A stretch of DNA of 25,860 nucleotides, taken from Mucidula mucida (lineage: Eukaryota; Basidiomycota; Agaricomycetes; Agaricales; Physalacriaceae). Location of the stretch: positions 1 through 25,860 of the forward strand of contig JADNYV010000480.1 in NCBI GenBank assembly GCA_015501055.1, read 5' to 3'. Positions 9,807 through 18,829 of this stretch are shown piece by piece (position 1 is the first letter of the stretch; the number at the start of each line of letters is the position of its first letter). Under the pieces are notes generated by a model that was given only the letters and a program-made list of their open reading frames with translations, made no database searches and was not told where the DNA came from. The position numbers were made by a program, and so were the translations under genes.

Positions 9807-10775
9807 TCAAGCAGTGATGGCAACCTGAGACTTCGAATCCTTGTTGGCGGCGTCCTCCTTCAGTTTGAGGTCCTTCTCCATCTCGTTCTTCTCCTGCTCT
9901 AGCTTCTCCAATTTCTCCTTCACAGAGGCCGCACTGTTCGTAAACTTGGCGCTCTTATGGGGGCTAGGGCCGCCCATAGTACCGGTCTCAGGCGTCGGCA
10001 CGTTCACCAAAGGCGCGGTAGCCGATAGGCCACGATGGAAAGAGTTAGGAAGTACGCGTCCTTCGGGGTGTTGAAATTGACAGCTCGCACGAGTGCAACC
10101 AGCGCCGTATCTGCACGATTGAGCACGTGGAGCGCTGTGGGCGGACGGACGAGGTGGATGACTGAACGTGCATCCCGCTCGCGTGCAAGCGGCACCAAAG
10201 CGACAAGGGACAGCAGAGGAAGGAGGAGGATGGTGAGGCACATGAACCGGAGCAGGTGCAGGCGCAGGTGGAGGAGCATTGGCTAAATTTTATTAGTATC
10301 GTACAGATGAGATCAACTAGAAAACTCACGATTGGCAGTCAAGACAGCAGGACTGACATGCGTCTTTGCACAATCCTTGTCTTTGCAGTTCTTTCCTTGC
10401 TCACAAGGCTCTGTACTGACGACGACGCCACTTTCCGTCGTCGCGACTGGTGAGGGATGCGCCCATCGACAATGCGGGTTCGTACATTTTAAGGAGAACT
10501 TGCACAAAGTGGGCGACTGCAGTCGCTCGGGAAACACATACGTTGTCCGTTGCTGACCAACAGGTGGAGTGGGCTGAGCAGAGGTGGCCATAGTGGGGGT
10601 CGGCGCAGCGACATTGTGGAAAGCCTCTTCGCCAGAAGGTGTCGACGATGTCTGTGAATGTCCACCACGACCACGGGCACCACCGCGTCCCGCCCATTCC
10701 CCGACCTCTGCCGGCTCCATTCATACCTGGAAAAGCCTGTTGCCCTTGCATGCCATTCATCATATTCATATCCAT
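9807..10775 (-). pseudogene. Nab2-type CCCH zinc-finger protein, frameshifted left copy
   Basis: Same two-exon gene as at 21004-21974, with exon 2 at 10282-9807, intron 10329-10283 and exon 1 from the ATG at 10775. Two C runs inside the RG-rich segment are each one base shorter than in the right copy (CCC at 10689-10691, CCCC at 10699-10702). The net two-base loss puts the initiating ATG out of frame with all four zinc fingers. Apart from those two bases the copies look identical across the gene. Base loss at C runs could be real or a consensus error. Confidence 0.85.
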
Positions 10776-10784
10776 CGGCCACAA

Positions 10785-13207
10785 GAGGTGGGTTGATTAC
10801 CCTCCGAACTCTGATGCACACATGCGGCCGCATTGTCTGCTTGCACATAGTATGCTATATGACCGTGTCCAGAATTTATCTCCGGTATGTCAAACACCCT
10901 TGATTTCGGACGATATCCTGACTTGTATTGTAGGATGAAGCCAAAGTGCTATTTTATCGAATTTCAGGCATCGCTTGAGACTGACTGTATGTATAGGGTG
11001 TAATTTGGTGGCTGCAAATAGTCGCCGCGCTGGAGATGAAGCGCAGCGACAAGGACGGGTGGGAGGGGGTGGTCAAACAGCTTATCGGCTATCTGCGGCA
11101 AATATTGCGCGAACAACCCGATCATCGATTCGTTTTCGGATTACTCTTGGACGCGAAGGTCCGCGATGCATGTCAGTATGCCTCCGTGACCGATTCGGCG
11201 TCCTCCTTACTAGTACGCCTATCGATATCCACAAGGTGAGTTCCATATTCGATACGCACCACGCTATGATTGAAATTTCTTGACTGTTAGTTTCCGAAAC
11301 TTTTTATCCGTATTATTGCCTCGTTTGCCGTCCTTGCCCCACACAAACTTGGCTTTGATCCCTCCATGGAATTCTATGTTCAGCCTAAAGAGGTGGTGGA
11401 TTCCTACCGATTGACGAGTACGACAGCCTTTGCGACTGATTCGTACAAGGAGCCCACACCCAAAGACGGTAGGCAGTACAAAGCGACGAGCGTTGCTCAT
11501 GCAAGAGTGATGCGTGGTAGGGCAACATCTGTCTGGACAGTGGTACCCTTAATCAATGATCAACTCGGTGCAGAGGTACTCACCAAACGCTGACCTGAAG
11601 CCAAGCTCACGTCTTGGTTCAGGGCTTTGTTCTCAAGGAGCCGTGGCGTCCCGAGTTAGTCGAATCCGAAGGCGAATCCAATAGCAAGGCAAAGAGGTCT
11701 GAATGCGAGTTACTTGGTCCAACAACGCTACACGAGGACGTCGTAATTGACGATATGGTGGATCGTACTGGGACGTTCATTCGTGTGGGCAGCTTGCCGC
11801 CAGATGACGGACAAAACCGGGAATGAGGCGTCTTCGGCGGAGAGCAAGAGCGTTTCCTACATGTCGCATCGACGGACGATGACGAGATTGACCGAATCAC
11901 CACTGCTCGAGAGAGAGACTATGTTTCTCGAGCTCACACGCGCGTCATTATGTCGACTTTCGGCTGGCCGCTAACATCTTTCGCAACATTGAAAGAACTC
12001 TTCGTGGTGTTCTTGAACGGAGTGCAAGGTATAATTGTTTCGTGTGTAACGACGTCTCTTTGACAATGACGGCTTGCAGGTCACGAATCTCTCTACGAGC
12101 ACGGTCGTTTACACCGTGATATCAGTGCAGGAAATGTCATGATCGCATGCTGTCCAGGTGAAGGAGGGACGACTTCTTTTGGCACCAAAGGGTGTCTTAT
12201 TGACTTGGATCGCTCAAAGCTGGGTGCTCGAAATACCAGAACGCTCCCTCCGGCTCAAACTCAAAATGACCCAATACCAGAGGCTGAAATTGCGTCCCTC
12301 TCCCCCGCAATCACTTCTTATTTTAGAAGACGCAAGCACTCGCCCAAGCTGTCACTATCACTGCACCCTGATGTTATTTCCTCTGCGTGTGATGTGTCCG
12401 AGGATTTCTACACCTATACGATCGCGGCCATCGAGTATAGTTTAGCATTCCCTCCCGCTCAAGAAGATCATATTATTACAACAGATCGGTTAGGATGGCA
12501 CCGTGTATGTCTCATTGGACATTTTGGTATTCACGCTCATAGATATAAAGGTTGAACGGAGTTTCGACTTCAATCCCGCCGTGCTTGTATCAGAGGATGA
12601 GGACAAGGACACTTCTAAGGCGTCTAGAACTGTAAGTCCTATCCTACAAACCTTCAGATTGATCTTGACGTCTTTTCTTTTAGGGAACTCCTCCTTATGC
12701 TAGCGCAGAAATTCTTGGACCCTTCCCCGTCCAATATGGAACTGTCTCAACAGTACTCCCATATCAAGATGCAATCCATGATATCGAATCATTTTTGTGG
12801 ATCTTGGTCCATATCTGCCTGACGCGAAGTGGACCTAGCGGCGCCCGTCGTGCCGAGCTCACAGAACACGGAAATGTGCTGCGTAAAGTCGTCTATCGCG
12901 TCTTTAACAGTGATAACGCCACGCTCGCGTTGAACAAGCACCGTCTTTTGCCATCCCCAGTGACTTTGAAAAGGACATCATAGGCAATTTCCATCCCTAC
13001 TTTCACCCTCTCAAGCCCCTTGTTCGTGAATGGCTCGGTCTTCTTCGCCTGGCATATACTCATCGCGAGTTATATGAATACCACACTCTGCATCGGAGAG
13101 TCATTGCTATGTTGGAGAAGGCAGTGGAAATGCTCCCTACCGAGGACGATGACATTGTGGCAGAGATACTGGAGAAGCGGCGGAAGGAGATGGACGGTGC
13201 TTTCTGA
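10785..13207 (+). pseudogene. FunK1-type fungal protein kinase A, 5'-truncated, left copy
   Basis: FunK1 is a kinase-like family expanded in mushroom fungi. Exons inferred from three-copy comparison: 10822-10884, 10934-10945 (12 nt), 10997-11235, 11291-11575, 11623-12028, 12080-12502, 12543-12631, 12684-13207. Motifs: YLRQILREQ, TPIDIHK, HKLGFDPSM, VLK (beta-3), LHRDISAGN catalytic loop, IDLDRSK in the DFG position, GTPPYASAE in the P+1/APE position, and YQDAIHDIESFLWIL. Lesions: a missing T at 11141-11142, a missing A at 11813-11816 with a TGA at 11824-11826, two more single-base losses near 11838-11850 that bring the frame back, and a missing T near 12956. Homology to FunK1 B starts only at 10785, where the Nab2-like gene ends, so about 155 N-terminal residues are gone. 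The 10822 ATG is merely the first available. Confidence 0.88.
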
Positions 13208-13466
13208 TATTGCCCACTTCGATTCACCGCCGGCGACAATTTACCTGACATGTTCACAACAGCGGGTTTCTACCGAGTCTCCGCCGCGTAAACGACCAAA
13301 AAATGCTTAGTACCATTTCAATCCCTAATTCTTGAACATGTCACAGCAAAGGGTCAGGTAACGTTCATACACGGTCACATGGCGATCCCTCGCGACAGCT
13401 TGAGCTTGTATGGTAAAGCCAGGCGACTTGATACGACAGAATGCGGTGATTTCTAAATGGAGTCAT

Positions 13467-14315
13467 CTAGTTTCTGATTAATGTAAGTGACGGTCTGAGC
13501 TGTACGTGCGAGATATCATGGTCGGAATAAAGTCCTCTAGCTTGCGCGAATGAATATGAGCTTCCATCATCCAACCGTCTCCAAGGCAAACGTTCCAGAA
13601 GTAACTCTTCGCTCCGCCGGGCCAGTCGAAAGCTATTTGCAGGAATAAAGTTCATGTTATGCCGACTCCTTATGGCGCGACGACGACTAGTGTTGAGAAC
13701 GAGGTGTAGTACGCGGAATTTTCTTGGAAGCGGATCTTGTGAGGAGAGAGATGAAAGAGTCATCGCCGTGCCACTCTGCGTTGTTGAGGGTGTGCCAAGC
13801 ATGGACGCCCTTGAGCCACGTAACGATGGTATCACCTGGGGTGGCTCTTTCTTTGTGTGCCCAGGCGACGAAACCCTGAATGCATTGATCAACACGGTCG
13901 AGTGACAGTAACAAACGTGCTTACGGCGAGAAGAATCGTAGACGCTGGCATGCGATCGGATTCAGGAGACTCATTTCTATCACAGAACTGGTGAAAGCGA
14001 AGAAGGCCTATGCCGTAGTTGATGCGCGTTGGTTGGCTTATCGAACGCGTCGCGCGAGAGATCCAAGATAACTGGTGTGTATAAAGTAGGAAATTTGGAC
14101 AAGAGCGAGGCTTGGAATGAAAGCGAGTACGGCGAAGTCCAGCGAAAGATACGATCCTCGGGCAATACAGAGGGACGGAATTCAGAGATAGCAATTTCGT
14201 TTTCTTCTTTGGGTGTGCGCGGAATCTTGTTGCTGGTAGAAAGGTCTGGCGTAGCAGAGGAACAGGACGTAGCCTGCTCTCTAGTCCCAGACGCAACCGC
14301 CTTTCGTACTTGCAT
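13467..14315 (-). pseudogene. Tyrosine-recombinase-like (core-binding domain) relic, left copy
   Basis: The frame from ATG 14315 holds FRPSVLPEDRIFRW and SLSFQASLLSKFP. It then shifts at a CCAACCAA direct duplication (14029-14036, + strand TTGGTTGG) into INYGIGLLRFHQFCDR and MPASTILLA. A 49-nt intron (13924-13876) joins this to GFVAWAHKERA, WLKGVHAWHTLN and AEWHGDD. TAG at 13687-13689 follows soon after. These blocks resemble the N-terminal SAM-like core-binding part of Agaricomycete DNA breaking-rejoining (phage-integrase-fold) proteins. A later NSFRLARRSEELLLERLP block around 13560-13640 looks like a downstream piece, implying the middle was deleted. No catalytic Arg-His-Arg-Tyr set is present. 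The family assignment comes from recalled motif similarity and is moderately sure. Confidence 0.68.
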
Positions 14316-14403
14316 GAATCTGGAATGATGATGGTGTGAATAAACTCGGAATGCCCTTCAGTTCGCGCCTGTACATGGCGGTCTAAAGTCAAGCGCGAGA
14401 AGG

Positions 14404-14411
14404 TGACGTCA
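14404..14411. promoter_or_regulatory. CRE/ATF-type palindrome TGACGTCA at BRCT gene start
   Basis: A perfect 8-bp bZIP (CREB/ATF) palindrome whose last A is the A of the BRCT gene's ATG. It lies 88 bp from the ATG of the divergent recombinase-like relic. Its presence is certain; its function is a guess, since a site at the start codon is an odd position. Confidence 0.35.
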
Positions 14412-15070
14412 TGCCATCCATGTCTACTAAACGACCTCGACCTCCGATAAACGCATCGGGTTCCTACGAACTCCAACGTAAACGATTAAAGCCTGACCGC
14501 TTCATTTCAGAAAAGACTAGGCTTATCCGGATCCACATCATTCCAGCCAAGATCGACTCGAGTACATTGTTCGAGCTCGGTTCACTCTTGGAAGATGGAA
14601 AAACGTTCTTGTCTGGCGATGAAACCGCTCTTTATCAACTCATGAGCAGTACGGATGAGCATGACGCAGATGTCATCATCACAGCTGTGCGTATGAAGAA
14701 ACGGCTGGAGAGACACGTAGATTGGGATGTCGCGGTATGCCCGATGTTTCTCTCGTCGATGTCGCCTTGAATTACGCGCGCACAGACCACAAAAGTCGTC
14801 GTAACACCCAACTGGCTTCAGGCCTGTGCAGCTACAAACACTTTTCTTCCATACGACGCCTACTTTGCCATAGCCGAACTGCGCGTGTCCGGGAACACAA
14901 ACTTCGGCAACACGCTTACTGAGAAGAGTTTTAGTCAAATTGTTGGCCTCCAGCTACGACGCGAAGCGAGGTGTACGGAGCTGATGATGGTAGGATATCC
15001 TGAAGCGCAGGCTCAAATTGTGGCGGTCTGTCTCGTGAACTCGACAATGGTGGGAGGACTCAAGCCATAG
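14411..15070 (+). CDS. BRCT-domain protein, small (202 aa)
   Basis: Two exons, 14411-14734 and 14786-15070, joined by a 51-nt GTATGC..CACAG intron in phase 0, give 202 residues ending at TAG. The N-terminus is basic (TKRPRPP, LQRKRLKP), possibly a nuclear localisation signal. A first block IRIHIIPAKI (about 39-48) and ADVIITAVRMKKRLERH (about 85-102) lead to VVVTPNWLQACAATNTFLPY (about 112-131), whose Trp 118 and Cys 122 fit the conserved W-x3-C end of a BRCT fold. BRCT domains bind phosphopeptides or DNA ends in damage-response proteins; the specific role is unknown. It lies divergent to the recombinase-like relic and upstream of FunK1 B. No lesion is visible, making it one of two apparently intact genes here. 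Confidence 0.8.
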
Positions 15071-15247
15071 ATCGATCACGTGGCTGTGGTTGCCTTCTTC
15101 AACAACTTCAACAAGTCACACTCGTGCACCCGGCGTGGCACAGAGTCATAGAAGCTGCCGCGATTCTCAAGTGATAATCGATAAAGCTTTATCAGCCACT
15201 GTTTTTGGGTGCGTCCTTGTGGTCTTCTTGTCTTCCTCTTTCTCATC

Positions 15248-17357
15248 ATGGGGGTCCATATCCCACCACAGGTGTACAAGAAACCCGCTGCGAGCAACAA
15301 CACACCGACACGCACAGCAGGACGTCCTTCATTGAGTTACTCTTACCAGCAAGAAAGTGCAGCTAGCATGAAGGAGGCTGTTAACACTGATTTCCCCGTC
15401 CACTGTCGTGTCACCGATACGGAGGAGTTTTTAAAAGCCATGTTCCCGATCGAGGAAACCCTTGTTGACGCCATTTGGGACAAAGTCAAAGGGGCGCATC
15501 ACCCAGAGTCTCGATGGAGCGCATTTCCCGACTCAGTCCGCAAAGAGCATGAATTGTATGGTGCATTTGTCTCTGTCGCCAACGTCATCCACCGCGCCGC
15601 GGAAGAGCTATGCTCTCAGCATCCCGGTGAAAATTCTGCTCGGCTTGGAGGATCGACGAGATGGGTCGATTACCATTCAAAAGCTCCGCACTCTGCCGAT
15701 AAAACTATTGCACGCATACGACCGGATTGTCTGCTTGCACATAGTCTCCTGCATGACCGTGTCAAGAATCTGTCTCCGGTATGTCAAACACTCTTTATTC
15801 CCGAGGATATTCCTGACTTTCTTTGTAGGATGAAGCCAAAGTGCGTATTTTATCGATTAAGACTGACTTTGTGTATAGGGCGTAATTTGGTGGCTTCAAA
15901 TCGTCGCCGCGCTGGAGATGAAGCGCAGCGACAACGAAGAGTGGGAGGGGGTGGTCAAGCAGCTCATTGGCTATCTGCGGCAAATATTGCGCGAGCAACT
16001 CGATCGTCGATTCGTTTTCGGTTTTACTCTTGGCCCCGATGCATGTCAGTATGCCTCCATGACCGATCCGGCGTCCTCCTTACTAGTACGCCTATCGATA
16101 TCCACAAGGTGAGTTTCATCTTCGATACGCACCACGTTATGATTCACATTTCTTGCCTTAGTTTCCAAAACATTTTATACGTATCATTGCCTCGTTTGCC
16201 GTCCTTGCCCCACACAAACTTGGCTTTGATCCCTCCATGAAATTTATGTTCAGCCTAATGAGGTGGTCGAGTCTTACCGATTGACGAGTGAGACAGCGCT
16301 CGACGTCTTTGCGACTGATTCGTACAAGAAGAGATGGGTCATCACACTCAATGACGGTACGCAGTACTTGACCGTCAAAGTCATGAGTGTTGCTCGTGCA
16401 AGGGTGATGCGTGGTAGGGCAACACTAGTCTGGGCAGTGGTACGCTTCATAGATGGTCAACCCAGCAAAGAGGTACATACCAACCGTACCTTGTAACCAA
16501 GCTCACATCCTTGTTCAGGTCTTTGTTCTCAAGCAGTCATGGCGGCCCGACTCAGTCAAGTCCGAAGGCGAACTCTACAGCAAGGCAAATGGGTCTGATT
16601 GCGAATTTCTTGCTCGAATAACGCTGTACGAGGACGCTGTAATCGACGACATAGTGGATCGGACTGGGCCGTTCATACGTGCCGGTCTCTCCGACAGCCC
16701 TCCGCCAGATGGGAAACAAGAATCGGAAACGATGCGTCCTCGGGCGGAAAGCGAAGAGCGTTTCCTGCATGTCGCATCGACGGACGATGACGAGATTCAG
16801 CGAATTACTACTCCTCGAATGAGAGCTTTTGTTTCTCGAGTTCACACGCGCGTCATTATGTCGACCTACGGCTGGCCGCTGAAATATTTTGCAACATTGA
16901 AAGAACTTCTTGTGGTATTCTTGAACGGAGTGCAAGGTATGATTGTTTCATGTGTACGACATATCTTTGACGATAATGACTTGCAGGTCATGAACATCTC
17001 TGCAACAATGCTCTTCTACACCGTGATATCAGTGCCGGGAATGTCATCATCGCGCGGTGTCCAGATAAAGGAGCAACGACTCCTTTTGGCACCAAAGGGT
17101 GTCTTATTGACTTGGATCGCTCAAAGCTGGGTGCTCGACATACCAGAACGCTCCCTCCGGCTCAAACTCAAGATGACCCAATTCCAGAGGCTGAAATTGC
17201 GTCCCTCTCCCTCGTAATCACTTCTTATTTTAGAAGGCGCAAGCACTTGCCCAAGCTGTCACTATCACTGCACCCTGATGTTATTTCCTCTGCGTATGAT
17301 GTGCTCGGAGTTAACATCAACATTGACAACACCTATATGATCGCGGCCATCGAGTAA
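15248..17357 (+). pseudogene. FunK1-type fungal protein kinase B, 3'-truncated
   Basis: This is the only FunK1 copy with the N-terminal region. Exon 1 (15248-15778, 177 codons from the first ATG) holds RWSAFPDSVRKEHELYGAF and the WVDYHSKAPHSAD and RPDCLLAHS blocks. Further exons: 15829-15840 (12 nt), 15879-16108, 16162-16472, 16519-16936, and 16987 onward. Motifs are VFVLKQSW, LHRDISAGNVII and IDLDRSK. Exon 3 lacks 10 bases relative to FunK1 A (near 16031) and exon 4 lacks one (near 16244), so the kinase is frameshifted. Exon 6 ends at TAA 17355-17357, exactly where sequence switches to the epimerase gene, so the C-lobe from the APE-like motif on is missing. It is clearly more diverged from FunK1 A than the A copies are from each other. 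A GTG 39 bases upstream is in frame; ATG 15248 is preferred. Confidence 0.87.
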
Positions 17358-18314
17358 ACATCGCAGCCGCTCTGAAGAAATCGCAGAAGAAGACCCGTGT
17401 AATTCATGTTGTACGTTTGTTGCCTTATTGCATTTCGATGATAGTTAACACATAGTATCTCAGTCTGGTGCAGGTGTACTCTTGGATGATGCCCTAGGCC
17501 GCAATATACCCACCAAAGTTTGGGACGATGCGAACGTGGAAGAGATGGCGTCGCTTGAGATTACTCGCATTCATCGTAACGTCGATCTAGAATTCCTCAA
17601 AGCAGATGAAGACGGTACGCATAGCACAGGTGGACGAACCATCTCACTCACAAGAATCCAGGCGTGATTTATTCCTATCTCGTCATTCCTGGCGGAATCT
17701 TCGCCCGTCCTAGCGGAGTACTAGTTGATGCAGGCATACAAGACCCCAACGGCCACCAATACTTGTCCAGCAGTATGCCTCAGAATGTGATTGCCCTCCG
17801 TGAACCTGTCATGATTGGAGAAGGCCTTAATTACTCGGTGATTGTAGGACTTCACGAATGTCAGTGTCTTTTTGGCCTCGTTAAGCCAACAACTGACCCG
17901 AACGCAGTCGTTGATTTTCTCGTACTCCTGGTCACCAAGCTTCTTTCGTCGGAATGGGTACGAGTCCCCCACGGTGAAGAAGGGTACTTTTTCATAGAAA
18001 ATGGCTCTGTCCAACTTCGCGAGGTTTCGCTAACCGCTGCGCGGGCAATGACTGGGAAAGTGGTTTCCAAGGGGCGCCCAATTACAGTGAAATAGTTTAC
18101 CGACTTGGGCCTCCCGGTGAGTATATGAAGCGCTGTTCCTTCTCGCCGAAGTTGAGTTTAATCATAGGAAATCGTTATGCATATCCTTGGCGGCAACAGC
18201 CACTGTGTCCGTACCCGAGCAAGACGACTGGGTTGGGCACCTGTGAAAGGGAAGGCAGAGTTCTTGAGGGAAGTTGAGGCATACACCCTGGAGAATGTAA
18301 ACAAGAAGAAATAA
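17357..18314 (+). pseudogene. NAD(P)-binding epimerase-like protein, 5'-truncated, right copy
   Basis: Exons 17357-17410, 17464-17614, 17662-18116 and 18168-18314 splice in one frame, with introns of 53, 47 and 51 nt. The first exon gives a KKTRVIHV strand, and splicing to SGAGVLLDDA matches the VIHTSGTGVL-type block of extended-SDR epimerase-like proteins. PHRNVDL-like (IHRNVDLEFL) and YLVIPGGIFA follow, then the GYFFIENG and GGNSHC blocks. The Rossmann N-terminus (glycine-rich loop) is absent, because FunK1 B sequence takes over upstream of 17357, out of frame. A Glu codon is TAG at 18093-18095, truncating the product near the end of exon 3. The donor at 18117 is intact. The frame ends at TAA 18312-18314, which is TAT in the left copy. 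Confidence 0.78.
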
Positions 18315-18829
18315 GGCGGATGTCAATGTAGATCTATCACGAGAGCCTACACATGCCTTCAATATTGCGGCATCTTGGAGTAATCAGTAAAGTACCATTT
18401 CGTCCGTTGGGTGATTGGAAGTGGGGTCACCAGCGTCGTACATAGCTTCACACGGAAACGACATATTGGCGATAACAAGGAGCACATCATAAGACATTAA
18501 TCCTCTGCTACTATGGATTGGCTAGCCAGGTTGAATCGTGAAGTCAAAGTATCGCTTCTTATAGGACTGCAATACTCAAGCTGCATTGGACGGTTCGACC
18601 ACGCTCTCTTGAACGGCCTTCCATGCTTGCAATCGACCGTCTTGGCTCACGCGGCAATGTGGGGGAGATCCTGAGCGTTCCAAGGCCACGCGAGTCCTCT
18701 AGCACCTTCAAAGCCGTGTTCTCTGCGAATAGCTTTGATATGTCTTCATGTCTCTGTAGCATGCATCGTCATTTATGCAAGGCAACGTCATATATATTTG
18801 CAGCTCATCAAAGTTATGCGGTTGTCTTT
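18315..18829. other. No recognisable gene
   Basis: Counterpart of 7187-7632 between two converging pseudogenes. Differences from the left copy are scattered, mostly transitions (for example G/A at 18759, where the left has TGTGGC and the right TGTAGC). No motif is recognised on either strand. Confidence 0.5.

Larger units (their letters stand above)
6418..14673. repeat. Left copy of the ~11.2-kb tandem unit (part matched in window)
   Basis: This segment matches 17615-25860 colinearly over its whole length. The offset is 11197 at the start and 11187-11188 at the end, shifting only through small indels. The complete unit would be 6418-17614, because the second copy begins at 17615. Identity by eye is very high, with long stretches lacking any difference (about 8.3-10.6 kb and 13.2-14.6 kb) and clusters of change elsewhere. 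Gene order and strand are identical in both copies. Confidence 0.95.

Noticed and set aside
13889..14476. 195-codon minus-strand frame starting at 14476
   Set aside because: Its first codon is TTG and its N-terminal half is not family-like. The recombinase-like similarity enters this frame only after the CCAA duplication; the earlier part is in the frame starting at ATG 14315.
15209..15247. Earlier start for FunK1 B at a GTG
   Set aside because: GTG starts are not expected in fungal nuclear genes; ATG 15248 is the first ATG of the frame.
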